From Muricauda sp. SCSIO 64092 (GTDB taxonomy: Bacteria > Bacteroidota > Bacteroidia > Flavobacteriales > Flavobacteriaceae): 64,000 nucleotides of DNA. This document shows, piece after piece, positions 19,144-28,964 of the stretch. Made by a program: the position numbers and the translations under genes. The DNA is taken from contig NZ_CP095413.1 in NCBI RefSeq assembly GCF_023016285.1, positions 3,551,001 to 3,615,000 of the forward strand. The letters run 5' to 3'. The first letter of the stretch is position 1. Each line of letters begins with the position of its first letter. A model generated the notes under the pieces. That model searched no databases, was not told the origin of the DNA, and saw only the letters and a program-made list of their open reading frames with translations.

Positions 19144-20568
19144 TTAAAATCCAAAATAGGTTTTGGCGTTATGATAACAGATATCACTGACAATTTTTCC
19201 CAACCATTTGGCATCTGCGGGCAATTCCCCGTTCGCTACATCAATGCCAATGAGATTGCATAATATCCTCCGGAAGTACTCGTGGCGGGGGAAAGACAAA
19301 AAGCTTCGGGAATCCGTGAGCATTCCAATAAAACAACTGAGCAAACCAAGATTGGAAAGGCTGTTCAATTGCTTCTCCATACCATCTTTTTGATCTAAAA
19401 ACCACCAGGCCGATCCAAATTGCATCTTACCCTTGGTGCTCCCATCATTGAAATTGCCCATCATGGCGGCGAACACTTCATTGTCGGCCGGGTTCAAGTT
19501 ATAGACAATGGTTTTGGTCAATTGATCGGTACTATCCAGAAGGTTTAGAAAGCGCGCCAAGGGCATGGCTTGTTCAAAATCACCAATACTGTCAAAACCG
19601 GTATCGGGGCCCAATCTTTTAAGCATTCGTGTATTGGTGTTTCGCAGGGCACCCAAATGGAACTGTTGTACCCAACCCAATCGATGATAGCTTTTGGATA
19701 AGTGTATCAGGGTCTCAAACTTAAAGTAAGCGATCTCTTGGGGCGACAGCGGTTTGCCATTTAAAACCTGTTGGAACAATTTGTTCACGTCCCATTCTCC
19801 CAGTTCAAATGCATACAACTGCTCCAGACCATGATCCGCACTTTTGCAACCGAGTTCGTCAAAGAGTTCCATACGTTGGTCAAGGGCAGAGATCAAATCG
19901 TTGTAGGTCCTTATTTCATTGCCCACGGCAGCTCCCAAGCGTTCTAAATAATGGCGATAGTTTTCAAGATCGTTAACTGCGTAAGCCTTATCGGGCCTAA
20001 ACGAAGGGATCAATCCAAAGGATTCCTTATCCGCTTTGTACTGTTGGTGGTAGTGCAGGTCATCGGTGGGATCATCGGTAGTGGCCACTATTTCGACATT
20101 CATTTTCCGGAGTAGGCCCCTGGTTCTGAATTCCTTTTTTTGCAATAGTTCCTGTGAAATTCCGTAGATGTCATCTGCACTGTTCTTATCCAAGAGTACG
20201 GGAAGCTCAAAATAACGTTCGAGCTCCAAATGGGTCCAGTGGTACAACGGATTGCGAATGGTATAGGGTACAATTCCTGCCCACTTGGAAAACTTTTCCT
20301 TATCCGGAGCACTTCCGGTAATGTACAATTCATCAATGCCCATGGTCCGCATGGCACGCCATTTATAATGGTCGCCCTTTAACCATACTTCGGTTAAATT
20401 ATTGTATTGATGATCAATGGCTATCTCCTTTGGCGAAAGATGGTTATGGTAGTCAATTATGGGCAATGGTTTTGCATAATCATGATAAAGGGTCTTGGCA
20501 AAATCCCCCTGTAACAAAAAGTCTTCACTAATAAAGGATTTTTGTGTTTTGTGCAATCGTTTGTACAT
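19144..20568 (-). CDS. uxaC: uronate (glucuronate/galacturonate) isomerase
   Basis: About 474 residues of the amidohydrolase-fold uronate isomerase family, which converts D-galacturonate to D-tagaturonate (and D-glucuronate to D-fructuronate). Key motifs are the metal-binding LPIIDYHNHLSPKEIA (HxH), the family phrases WLKGDHYKWRAMRTMGID and IVATTDDPTDDLHYH, and the C-terminal LTDSRSFLSFPRHEYFRR. I began at the ATG at 20568 (MYKRLHKTQKSFISED) because the ATG at 20592 adds only eight residues not expected in the family. It lies between lacI and uxaB on one strand with short gaps, an evident operon for the first two steps of galacturonate breakdown. Confidence 0.93.
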   Translation of the reverse strand: MYKRLHKTQKSFISEDFLLQGDFAKTLYHDYAKPLPIIDYHNHLSPKEIAIDHQYNNLTEVWLKGDHYKWRAMRTMGIDELYITGSAPDKEKFSKWAGIVPYTIRNPLYHWTHLELERYFELPVLLDKNSADDIYGISQELLQKKEFRTRGLLRKMNVEIVATTDDPTDDLHYHQQYKADKESFGLIPSFRPDKAYAVNDLENYRHYLERLGAAVGNEIRTYNDLISALDQRMELFDELGCKSADHGLEQLYAFELGEWDVNKLFQQVLNGKPLSPQEIAYFKFETLIHLSKSYHRLGWVQQFHLGALRNTNTRMLKRLGPDTGFDSIGDFEQAMPLARFLNLLDSTDQLTKTIVYNLNPADNEVFAAMMGNFNDGSTKGKMQFGSAWWFLDQKDGMEKQLNSLSNLGLLSCFIGMLTDSRSFLSFPRHEYFRRILCNLIGIDVANGELPADAKWLGKIVSDICYHNAKTYFGF

Positions 20569-20607
20569 TGTATTTAGTGTAGTTAATGCCATAATAATCT
20601 TAGATCA

Positions 20608-21639
20608 TCAAGGTACGTTCCTTAAGGATGATGCCCGGACAATGAGTTCAGGCTGAATAACCGTTTTTTTGGGAATAATCTTCTTTTTCTCCGAATTCAA
20701 TGCGCTAAAGAACAGATTTGCTGCCGTTTGCCCCATTTCTATGGGAAATTGGTTGACCGAAGTCAGTGGAGGGTCTGTAAAAGAGGTAAATGGCTCGTTC
20801 AAAAAGCCTACAAGGGCTACATCATCGGGTATGTTCAAGCCATTTTCCTTTAAGACCTGCATCGCTCCCATAGCGGCGTAGTCACTGGCAGAAAAGATGG
20901 CATCAAAATCCACCTTCCCCTGTATCAGTTGTTTGGCATGTGCCCTCCCATCTTCCAGTTGAAGATTACCGCTAAAAACCAAGTTGTGTTTCGGTTCAAT
21001 ACCGTGATCTTGAAGCGCATTGACGTAGCCTCGATGGCGTTCCTTGTAAATATCGATTTTCCGTTCTGAGGTAAAATGGACGATACGTTTACACCCTTGT
21101 TCAATTAAATGGGCCGTGGCCATATAAGCCCCTTGATAGTCATCGATAACCACCTGACCGGTCTGCAATTGTGGGGTGGTTCGGTCAAAGAGTACCAACG
21201 GTAATCCCCTGTCCAAAACCTGTTTATAGTGATTGAAATGCTCCGTATTCTTACCGATGGAAGCAATAATGCCGTCCACCCTGGCATTCAAAAAAGCTTT
21301 GACGGCATTTTCCTCGTTCTCAAAAATCTCATTGGATTGACTAACAATAACCCTGTAATCCAGGGAATTGGCCACTTCCTCCACTCCCCTGATAATGGAG
21401 GAGAAAAAGGCCCTGTTAATGGTTGGGACCAACATACCTATGAGTTGTGTACGCCCACTTCGCAAGGCAGAGGCGATATGATTGGGCTCATAGTCCAATT
21501 CCCGGGCAGCTTTGAGCACGGCCTTCCGAGTGTTGTCACTTATTCTGGGATTGCCATTCAATGCCCTGGAAACGGTTGAAGCCGTAACATTGAGTCGCTC
21601 TGCAATATCGTGTATGGTCGTCTTTTTAGAATGCTCCAT
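20608..21639 (-). CDS. LacI-family transcriptional regulator of the galacturonate locus
   Basis: A 343-residue regulator. The N-terminal helix-turn-helix reads TIHDIAERLNVTASTVSRAL, the hinge helix PNHIASALRSGRTQLIG follows, and then a periplasmic-binding-protein-like sensor domain (RDGI-type VDGIIASIGK, DDYQGAYMATAHLIEQGCK, ASDYAAMGAMQVLKENG). It heads the uxaC-uxaB operon. A palindrome of LacI type lies 54 bp upstream of its start, another lies near the start of the divergent receptor gene, and a third lies between uxaA and kdgK. It is therefore the probable local repressor, released by a galacturonate-pathway metabolite. The effector identity is not visible; ExuR/KdgR-like function is an analogy only. 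Confidence 0.93.
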   Translation of the reverse strand: MEHSKKTTIHDIAERLNVTASTVSRALNGNPRISDNTRKAVLKAARELDYEPNHIASALRSGRTQLIGMLVPTINRAFFSSIIRGVEEVANSLDYRVIVSQSNEIFENEENAVKAFLNARVDGIIASIGKNTEHFNHYKQVLDRGLPLVLFDRTTPQLQTGQVVIDDYQGAYMATAHLIEQGCKRIVHFTSERKIDIYKERHRGYVNALQDHGIEPKHNLVFSGNLQLEDGRAHAKQLIQGKVDFDAIFSASDYAAMGAMQVLKENGLNIPDDVALVGFLNEPFTSFTDPPLTSVNQFPIEMGQTAANLFFSALNSEKKKIIPKKTVIQPELIVRASSLRNVP

Positions 21640-21692
21640 CCCTGTACAACGGAATTTTGGTAAAAATAATCATCTGAAATTACATATAGATA

Positions 21693-21706
21693 TGTAATCG
21701 ATTGCG
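21693..21706. promoter_or_regulatory. predicted LacI-type operator upstream of lacI
   Basis: TGTAATCGATTGCG, a near-palindrome with the central CG typical of LacI-family operators. It lies 54 bp upstream of the lacI start, which suggests autoregulation of the lacI-uxaC-uxaB operon. It shares the AATCGATTG core with two other sites in the window. Confidence 0.7.
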
Positions 21707-21841
21707 CAATTTATGATAATTATATGAAAGTGTAAAATTCTCCCATTCCAATTTAAGATCTTCTATTTAAGGTTATATTTATTGGGATAAATACATTTTT
21801 ACCATATAAAATTTGGGATTTTGATATTTCTTTATTATTTA

Positions 21842-21855
21842 TGCAATCGATTGCA
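21842..21855. promoter_or_regulatory. predicted LacI-type operator upstream of the TonB receptor
   Basis: TGCAATCGATTGCA is a perfect 14-bp palindrome 78 bp before the receptor start, close to where a promoter would lie. The centre-CG symmetry fits LacI-family binding. Confidence 0.8.
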
Positions 21856-21933
21856 TAAAAGAAATGCGCGCACTCGTCTTTTGTAGCAATCATTTACCTA
21901 ATTAACTAACTAACTCATTAAAAAGGTTGCAGT

Positions 21934-24813
21934 ATGTATCAAATGCTCTATAGGTTAAAATGGCACCTTTGTTTTTTTCTGACATTCGGTTTGGGATTAT
22001 CTGGGAATGCCAATTGTGTACTATATGGCGGGGCAAACCCGCCATTTCAAAGTTTTGGAACGATAACGGGGAAGATAATGGACGATCAGGGCGAGGTATT
22101 GCCTGGGGCCACCGTGGTCATTCGTAATTTAAACGCTGGGACAAGTACCTCGTTGGATGGGCTTTTTCAGTTGGATAAAATACCTTTTGGCACCCACCAA
22201 GTGGAGTTTTCGTACATCGGATATCAAAAACAAATCTTGGAAGTCAATGTGGATAAGGATTTGATGGCTCTTGATGATGTTGTCCTGAACCCCGAACTTA
22301 ATCAATTGGGAGAGGTTATCATCACGGGAAGTTTTGATGGACAGCAAAGGGCATTGAACCAACAACGAAATGCGGACAACATCAAAACCATTGTCTCATC
22401 GGATTTAATAGGCCGTTTCCCCGATATCAATGTGGGTGAGGCCATGCAACGTGTTCCCGGGGTCAATATTGATAGGAACAATGGTGAAGGAAGTATTGTA
22501 AAGATTAGGGGGACTCCCCAAAACTTTACGACAATAGCCGTTAATGGGGAGCAGATTCCTACAACGGATGAAGCAGGCGGCAGAACCGAAAGTCTCGATT
22601 TAATACCTGCAGATCAATTGGCCTCCATGGAAGTGAGCAAAGCCATTACCCCGGATATGGACGGTGATGCCGTAGGAGGTGCCATTAATTTGATTACGCC
22701 AACGGCCACGTCCTCCACAGGTAGGGTAAAAGGTACCATTTCCGGTGGCTACAACAATTTGTTCGATAAAGGAAGCCAGGTGTATCGAATTAAATTGGAT
22801 AAACGATTTGCCGACAACAAATTTGGTGTGTTATTGGGGGGAAGCTATTACAACACCTTCAATGGTGAGGAGCGTTTTGAGGCTACCTATCGGAATCGAT
22901 TTGTTGGTTCTCCCAAAAGCGGTCCTGATATCGACCCGAATGGCTTTGAAGCTTTCGTTCTTGATGATTATAGGCTCAGACCGTTGTTAAATGAGAGGAC
23001 CCGGGTAGGGGTCAATACCACTTTTGATTATCGTTTTTCCGAGAATTCTTCCCTTATCTTCAAGGCCACCTTTAACAGACTGGAGGACGAATCCTTAAGA
23101 AGAAGAACACGCTTTAGACCAAGGAATAATTACAACGATTCCTCAAATCCGAATGTGGCGGGTCCCGACAACGATGTCCGTGTGCGCAGGGACATCAACG
23201 ATAGGGTCATTACCAGGGAAAATATTAACATATCCTTGGAGGGTAACCATCCCTTGGGGGATTTTGCCAAGCTGGACTATGCCATTAATTACTCCAGAAA
23301 TGAAAGGCGACTGCGAAGCGATCGCTTTGTCTTTAGGGAACGGGACTTGACCCTTGTTCAGGAAAGGGATGGTGATTTTACCATTTTTTCCTCGCCCGAT
23401 TTTGACTTTGAGGATTACAGCGCCTATGATTTCAATTCGTTTCAACAAGACAAGCCCATCTTAAATCGAGGGGATAATACGGTGGCTCGATTGAACCTAA
23501 CAGTTCCCTTTCGATTGGGGAATAATTCAGGAGAATTCAAAACAGGTGGAAAGTATCGGGATTTGGACAATATACGGAGAAGAAATACCGTCGAGTACAA
23601 TGCTTTTGACGGCCCTTACAACTTAAGTCAGGTTTTGGATGGTCATGATGGTACCATCTTCGATGGCCGCTATCAAATGGGGCAATTTCCCAGTCCAAAT
23701 GCTGCAAGGGAGCATTTTAGATTGTTTCAAAATGCCTATCAATTTGATGAGAATGCATCCAGAATCAACACAGAGAGTTTCTTCTTTAATGCTGGGGAAG
23801 ACGTATATGCAGCTTATGTTCAGGGTAAGATTCAGTTAAAAAAATTACGGATACTGGCGGGAGTTCGTTATGAAAAAACGGATGTGCTCTATGATGCCCT
23901 CGAATTACAGATTGAACCGCCTGCCCAAGATGGGGCTCCAGCAGTTCCCATTTCGTCCGAACCCATATCCGGGGATAATTCCTATGATTTTTTATTGCCT
24001 ATGGTGCATTTAAAATATGACTTGGGTGAACGAACAAATCTACGGTTTGCCTATACCCAATCCTATGCAAGGCCAACTTTACAGGATTTAGTTCCTGCAG
24101 AGAACATCAACTTTGCCGATCAGCAGTTGACAAGGGGCAATCCAGATTTATTGCCTGCGGAGTCCAATAACTTCGATTTGCTTTTTGAGCATTACCTCAA
24201 AGGGGCAGGGGTTATTTCCGGTGGGGTCTTTTATAAAGACATTTCTACGTTCATTTTTAGACAGTTTTCCAATGTGGATTTCAACAATGAACTGTTTCTG
24301 TTAAATGAACCGGTCAATGGGGATGAGGCCAGATTGATTGGGGTTGAGCTCAACTTTGTGAAGAAACTTGATTTTCTTCCGGGCTTTCTCTCAGGCTTGG
24401 GCATATTTGCAAACTATACCTATGTGAATTCGGATAGTAGTTTTTCCTTCTTAAATGATGAGGGAAACCAGGAAGTGCGCGATGGCGTCACTTTTCCAGG
24501 TCAGGCAGACCATACTTGGAATGCCGCCATTTCTTATGATAAAGGCGGATTTAGTTCGCGGGTATCGTTGAATTACAACGGAAGTTCCCTATTTAGCCCT
24601 GCCAATACCCCGGACCTTGATTTCTTTTTGGAAGAGCGCTATCAGTTGGATATCAATGCCTCTCAGGAGATTACGGATAATCTAACCCTGTTCGTTGAGT
24701 TCATTAACCTCACCAACGATCCAGTGGTCACCTATCAATCCATTAGGAGCCAAGTGGTCAATTATGAAATCTATGATTGGTCCGCTCGGTTTGGAGTTAA
24801 CTTTAAATTCTAG
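21934..24813 (+). CDS. TonB-dependent receptor for oligogalacturonide uptake (predicted substrate)
   Basis: A 959-residue outer-membrane receptor of the TonB-Xanthomonas/Caulobacter type, not SusC-like, and with no SusD gene beside it. After the signal region come a carboxypeptidase-regulatory-like domain (ITGKIMDDQGEVLPGATVVI, residues ~45-125) and a plug (GRFPDINVGEAMQRVPGVNI; NGEQIPTTDEAGGRTESLDL; DMDGDAVGGAINLITP). The barrel ends in YEIYDWSARFGVNFKF, with the aromatic terminus needed for outer-membrane insertion. It leads the plus-strand operon with GH28 enzymes and faces the lacI-uxaCB operon across two predicted operators. That context makes oligogalacturonides or galacturonate the likely cargo; the sequence itself does not state the ligand. 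Confidence 0.92.
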   Translation: MYQMLYRLKWHLCFFLTFGLGLSGNANCVLYGGANPPFQSFGTITGKIMDDQGEVLPGATVVIRNLNAGTSTSLDGLFQLDKIPFGTHQVEFSYIGYQKQILEVNVDKDLMALDDVVLNPELNQLGEVIITGSFDGQQRALNQQRNADNIKTIVSSDLIGRFPDINVGEAMQRVPGVNIDRNNGEGSIVKIRGTPQNFTTIAVNGEQIPTTDEAGGRTESLDLIPADQLASMEVSKAITPDMDGDAVGGAINLITPTATSSTGRVKGTISGGYNNLFDKGSQVYRIKLDKRFADNKFGVLLGGSYYNTFNGEERFEATYRNRFVGSPKSGPDIDPNGFEAFVLDDYRLRPLLNERTRVGVNTTFDYRFSENSSLIFKATFNRLEDESLRRRTRFRPRNNYNDSSNPNVAGPDNDVRVRRDINDRVITRENINISLEGNHPLGDFAKLDYAINYSRNERRLRSDRFVFRERDLTLVQERDGDFTIFSSPDFDFEDYSAYDFNSFQQDKPILNRGDNTVARLNLTVPFRLGNNSGEFKTGGKYRDLDNIRRRNTVEYNAFDGPYNLSQVLDGHDGTIFDGRYQMGQFPSPNAAREHFRLFQNAYQFDENASRINTESFFFNAGEDVYAAYVQGKIQLKKLRILAGVRYEKTDVLYDALELQIEPPAQDGAPAVPISSEPISGDNSYDFLLPMVHLKYDLGERTNLRFAYTQSYARPTLQDLVPAENINFADQQLTRGNPDLLPAESNNFDLLFEHYLKGAGVISGGVFYKDISTFIFRQFSNVDFNNELFLLNEPVNGDEARLIGVELNFVKKLDFLPGFLSGLGIFANYTYVNSDSSFSFLNDEGNQEVRDGVTFPGQADHTWNAAISYDKGGFSSRVSLNYNGSSLFSPANTPDLDFFLEERYQLDINASQEITDNLTLFVEFINLTNDPVVTYQSIRSQVVNYEIYDWSARFGVNFKF

Positions 24814-24817
24814 GAAA

Positions 24818-26356
24818 ATGTCGTTAAAAAAGTATTTAGGAATAGGGCTTTGCTCATTGTTTTTGCTTATCTCATGTAGCGAGGAAGAAGATAACGGGGT
24901 ATTGACTTTTGAGGCACCAAGTGTGGATTTATCCCTTGAAAGTGGTGAATTTAGGATAGGACAGACCATTAGAGTGGACGTTTCCTTTGAAGCCTCTGCT
25001 TTGTTCAGAAATTTTGTGGTACAAAGAGGGAGTACGATAATTGATCAAATCAATTATTCGGATCGGACGGAAGGAGAGGACAATTATAGTTTGGAGTTTT
25101 TTATCACAGAAAACTTATTGGGTACCACCCAAACGTTCACCTTTACCGTGACCGATACTTTCGGTGAAACCGATACAGCCACATTTGCGGCAACAGTATC
25201 TGAAGTGGCTCCTACCTTTACCATTGAAGATGTGGAAATTAATGGAACCTCTTTTAAGCTGGTAAAGGGAAGAATAAATTTTGATGAATCCTTTGATAAT
25301 GAAAATCTGTGGTTATTAAAAGGAGCAGTTACTGTTGAAGATATCACCACATTATCTATACAGGAGGGAACTTCAATTTTTGCTATGGATTCCATAGTAC
25401 CTGCTAGTCCACCCCTGCAACCAGACCCAATAATTATTTCTGGTACCTTGGATGTGCAAATAGGGGGAGCACTTATAGCAGAGGGAACGCAAGAGAATCC
25501 TATACTGTTTAACACTATCAACGTAGCACCTAATCAGCCCGAAACCCCGGATAAGGGAGATTGGCTCGGAGTGGTACTCCGTGGGGATGATTCTCCAGAA
25601 GACAGTTCTGGAATTTTGAAGTATGTCCGTATAGAAAATGGGGGCAATGGCGATGAAGCCCTCCAACTCAGGCAGGTTGGCGGTGCAACCACAATTGATT
25701 ATGTGCAGGTTCACAACACGGATGATACCGGTATTCGAATGCGTGGAGGCTATGTAAACTTAAAACACATTTTGGTGACCCAACCGGATGATCGTGGAAT
25801 CCGATATAGCGATGGATGGGAAGGCAATGGACAATTTTGGGCGATTGTAACTGATGTGGATGATAGTATTGGTTTGAATGGAAGGGACACAGACGAATCT
25901 CCTAGAAACTCAGATGCCGTTATGTCCAATATTACGGTAATTGGACCAAATATCGTAGGGGATGGACCAGGGGATACTGAAGGGGTGCGCTTGCGCGATG
26001 ATGCGAATGGAGCATTCCATAACACTATAGTCACAGGTTTTGATGATTCCTTTCGAAATAGGAATGGTGGGACTATGGTCATTAAGAATTCAGCGGTTTT
26101 TGGCAATGGTGCGGATGGGGATGACGATGGCCTTCATATCAGCGTAAGCAATGATTTTAGGGACCCTGCCAACAATAATTCGGAAGATGAAATTGTCCTG
26201 ACGGATATTTTTGTGGGCATTTCTACTGCCAATTCATCCGATGCCTCCACCTTAGGGAATTTCTTTGATGCAGTAAATTTTGTGGGCGCAGTTTCCCCGG
26301 ATGATGATTGGACGCTGGGCTGGACCCTTAATTTTGATGGTACGCCCAGGGAATAA
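24818..26356 (+). CDS. parallel-beta-helix surface lipoprotein of the pectin locus
   Basis: 512 residues beginning at the ATG 4 bp after the receptor stop (signal MSLKKYLGIGLCSLFLLISC, lipidated C20); the longer frame reaching back into the receptor gene is not credible. Residues ~25-150 are two Ig-like stretches. From ~160 on the sequence has right-handed beta-helix rhythm (ILKYVRIENGGNGDEALQLR, TIDYVQVHNTDDTGIRMRGG, LKHILVTQPDDRGIRYSDG, MSNITVIGPNIVGDGPGDT). No catalytic residues of pectate lyases are apparent, so a binding role for polygalacturonan at the cell surface is more likely than lyase activity. Its position makes it a functional stand-in for SusD beside a SusD-less receptor; this is inference. 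Confidence 0.8.
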   Translation: MSLKKYLGIGLCSLFLLISCSEEEDNGVLTFEAPSVDLSLESGEFRIGQTIRVDVSFEASALFRNFVVQRGSTIIDQINYSDRTEGEDNYSLEFFITENLLGTTQTFTFTVTDTFGETDTATFAATVSEVAPTFTIEDVEINGTSFKLVKGRINFDESFDNENLWLLKGAVTVEDITTLSIQEGTSIFAMDSIVPASPPLQPDPIIISGTLDVQIGGALIAEGTQENPILFNTINVAPNQPETPDKGDWLGVVLRGDDSPEDSSGILKYVRIENGGNGDEALQLRQVGGATTIDYVQVHNTDDTGIRMRGGYVNLKHILVTQPDDRGIRYSDGWEGNGQFWAIVTDVDDSIGLNGRDTDESPRNSDAVMSNITVIGPNIVGDGPGDTEGVRLRDDANGAFHNTIVTGFDDSFRNRNGGTMVIKNSAVFGNGADGDDDGLHISVSNDFRDPANNNSEDEIVLTDIFVGISTANSSDASTLGNFFDAVNFVGAVSPDDDWTLGWTLNFDGTPRE

Positions 26357-26406
26357 ATAAAGTTTAAGTTGAGTTGATTGGTTCTAATTTCAGGAAATTG
26401 TAATGG

Positions 26407-27633
26407 ATGAATAGATTGGAATTCATTAAAGCGATTTCATCGGCAACCTTGGCAACAGGGTTGCCTTTTCCCATTGGCGCGGTCACGTGTAAAGGGATTT
26501 CAACCCTGGACGATTATCGCGGGATGGCCAGGGATGATGATTTTGTCATTAAGGATATCGACACTTTTATGCTTAAAAAAGCACTCTTTGTGTCCGTAGA
26601 ACTCAATAACGGTAGCAAAGGCTGGGCAGAGGCCATGCCCAATGACAAGCGGAGCTCCCGTACGTTGATTGAAAAAACACTAAAAAACTACTTTGAAGGG
26701 ACCAATATCTTTGATGTAGGGAAAACATGGGACCACTGTATCAAGTCCGAATACGATTTAGGGCCAGGCGGACTCCTGACATACTCCATTTCCGGAATTG
26801 ACTGCGCCATCTACGATGTTATGGGGAAAGTGGTACAAAAACCGGTGTATGAACTATTGGGGGGTAAAATCAGGGATTCAGTGGAAATCTATGCCAGTTT
26901 TACCCGTGATGTGTACCCCACTCCCCAACAAGCAGCGGAAAAAGCAAGGCAATTGGTTGGGGAAGGATATAAGACCCTAAAGTTCCGCATGCGATGGGGA
27001 TTGGAAAACCAAGATCCACCCAACGACAATACAGTGGCCTTTGCAGGGGCATTGCGGGAAGCAATTGGTCCAAACATCAATTTGGCCATGGATGCCAATA
27101 TGGGGCATACTAGGGAAAGGGCCATAGCATTGGGCAAGGAATTGGAAGCTTTTGACCTTGCCTGGTGGGAAGAACCCACCGCACCTTATGACTATGAAGC
27201 CATAAAAGCCATTGTGGAACAGGTGGACATTCCCATTGTCTTTGGGGAACATGCCTATACTGTGGAACAGATTCAGCATTTGTTGACCTACGGTGGATCA
27301 TGGGCGGTGAACCCCGACCTTCTAAAATGTGGTGGTTTTACAGGCGGAAAACAGATTGGGGACTACATTGCCAAAAAAGGCGTAAAACTGGTCGCCCATA
27401 ACTCCAGACCCTCTTTAAGCACGGTTTGCATGCTCCATTGGGTGTGTGCCACTAAAATGGCAAGCCTGCCCCAGGAATTTGCACTGCGGGAAAAGGCCCC
27501 CGGAGCCTTCGATTGCCTTAAGGGATTTCCCGAATTTAAAGATGGTCGCCTCTATATCAGCGATAGGCCTGGTCTCGGGGTCGAGGTAGATGAAGAACAG
27601 GTTAGGGCATACGATAAAAAGTACACCAAATGA
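26407..27633 (+). CDS. enolase-superfamily (mandelate racemase-like) enzyme, probably exported
   Basis: 408 residues of the mandelate racemase/muconate-lactonizing subgroup of the enolase superfamily. Metal ligands are visible as D229 (LAMDANMG), the glutamate of WWEEPT (about 255/256) and E281 (VFGEHAYT). The catalytic D-H pair is D304 (VNPDLLK) and H331 (LVAHNSRPS). The second-strand motif is K192-F-R194 rather than the commoner KxK. The N-terminus (MNRLEFIKAISSATLATGL) looks like a Tat-type export start lacking twin arginines, which is unusual for this family. Members dehydrate or cycloisomerise sugar acids such as galactarate or galactarolactone. It overlaps the GH28 gene by 4 bp, so it belongs to the pectin operon; the exact substrate is unknown. 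Confidence 0.85.
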   Translation: MNRLEFIKAISSATLATGLPFPIGAVTCKGISTLDDYRGMARDDDFVIKDIDTFMLKKALFVSVELNNGSKGWAEAMPNDKRSSRTLIEKTLKNYFEGTNIFDVGKTWDHCIKSEYDLGPGGLLTYSISGIDCAIYDVMGKVVQKPVYELLGGKIRDSVEIYASFTRDVYPTPQQAAEKARQLVGEGYKTLKFRMRWGLENQDPPNDNTVAFAGALREAIGPNINLAMDANMGHTRERAIALGKELEAFDLAWWEEPTAPYDYEAIKAIVEQVDIPIVFGEHAYTVEQIQHLLTYGGSWAVNPDLLKCGGFTGGKQIGDYIAKKGVKLVAHNSRPSLSTVCMLHWVCATKMASLPQEFALREKAPGAFDCLKGFPEFKDGRLYISDRPGLGVEVDEEQVRAYDKKYTK

Positions 27634-28964
27634 TGGGGCATTTTCAACGGTTGTTCCTAATTTTCCTGGTGATTTCGAACGCCTCCTGCCAAAAGGCCAA
27701 AGACCAGGTGTTCAATATACTTGACTTTGGGGCCGTTCCGGATGGCAAGACCCTCAACACGCAAGCCATTCAATTGGCGGTAGACCAAGCCTTGAAAAAA
27801 GGAGGCACGGTAAAAATTCCCAAGGGAACGTTTGTGACAGGGGCCATTGTCCTGGGACCTAACATCACCATACAATTGGATGAAGGGGCCACCTTATTGG
27901 CCAGTGGTGACATGAAGGACTACCCAAACAATCATTTTATCTCCGCACCCTATGCGGACAACCTAAAACTAATTGGGCATGGTACCATCAATGGAAATGG
28001 TACGGCTTTCTTTACCGAGGAGTGGAAGTTTTCGGAACGTCCGCAGCCCTGGATAGTTATCAGTGATGCAAAAAATGTACTTATTCGTGGCATCCACCTG
28101 GAAAATAGTCCCTCCCATGTCCTAAATCTGAATTTTTGCCAAAATGTGCTGGTAGACAGTGTTTCCATTAAAAATGACCCCAGAAGTCCAAATACGGATG
28201 GTATCGACATTAGAAATTCCAAGGACGTTACCGTGACCAACTGCGATATCCGTACGGGTGACGATGCCATTTGCCTTAAGGTAACCTCAAAAAAAGAGCT
28301 ATGGTACGATCCAAAAGGCAATGCCAGGCCAAGAACTGTGGAAAACGTGCTGGTACGTGATTGCTATATTGAAAGTGACGATTCTGCCTTAAAATTAGGA
28401 ACGGGGAGCGGCCATTTGACCCAAAACGTCACCTTTGAGAACATTACCATCCGAAAGACGCGATACGGTATGGCCTTATTTATGATGGATGGTGGTCTAT
28501 ACAAAAACATACGCTTTAAGGATATCGATGTTGAAACCGGCGCTCGCCACAGTCAGGAGTACGGTATTTTTATGGACATTCACCAACGGTTGGAAAACTC
28601 TCCTGTGGGGCAGATAGAAGATATTCGCTTTGAAAATTGTCAGTTCAACACCAAGGGCATTTTCTATTTGTCCGGACATCCCCAACAGCACATCTCCAAT
28701 ATCGTTTTGAAAGATATTGGAATAACCCTTAGTGGGACGTTGGACACCTCCAAATGGAAAAAACCGAAAGGGAACAGAAAAGTAAAGGACTGGCCTTCAA
28801 CTGCTGACTTTGTCCGTGAAAAAGGACGGTTTATTGTGGCCCATACGGATAACCTGACCTTGGAAAACATTAGGGTACAACATCCAAAAAACGAGGATAC
28901 CCCCTTCTTTTGGTCGCAGGACACTACCTTGGATACCTTAAATATCAAAATCCTTCCACAATGA
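27630..28964 (+). CDS. GH28 polygalacturonase, lipoprotein
   Basis: 444 residues. The signal ends in the lipobox ISNASC (C20), and the body begins FNILDFGAVPDGKTLNTQAI, as do most GH28 enzymes. Catalytic motifs are N188-T189-D190 (SPNTDGIDIRN), D211-D212 (RTGDDAICLK) and H262 (GTGSGHLTQN). An IRFKDI segment provides the R-x-K element downstream. These are the GH28 residues that hydrolyse alpha-1,4-galacturonan by inversion. The coding frame overlaps the previous gene (ATGA type) and the next one, so translation is probably coupled. A rhamnogalacturonan-type specificity within GH28 cannot be excluded. It acts in the periplasm or at the surface on imported or bound pectin. Confidence 0.92.
   Translation: MMGHFQRLFLIFLVISNASCQKAKDQVFNILDFGAVPDGKTLNTQAIQLAVDQALKKGGTVKIPKGTFVTGAIVLGPNITIQLDEGATLLASGDMKDYPNNHFISAPYADNLKLIGHGTINGNGTAFFTEEWKFSERPQPWIVISDAKNVLIRGIHLENSPSHVLNLNFCQNVLVDSVSIKNDPRSPNTDGIDIRNSKDVTVTNCDIRTGDDAICLKVTSKKELWYDPKGNARPRTVENVLVRDCYIESDDSALKLGTGSGHLTQNVTFENITIRKTRYGMALFMMDGGLYKNIRFKDIDVETGARHSQEYGIFMDIHQRLENSPVGQIEDIRFENCQFNTKGIFYLSGHPQQHISNIVLKDIGITLSGTLDTSKWKKPKGNRKVKDWPSTADFVREKGRFIVAHTDNLTLENIRVQHPKNEDTPFFWSQDTTLDTLNIKILPQ

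Noticed and set aside
24695..24817. Upstream extension of the beta-helix lipoprotein
   Set aside because: It lies inside the receptor gene and places a lipoprotein signal 41 residues into the protein; the ATG at 24818 is a far better start.
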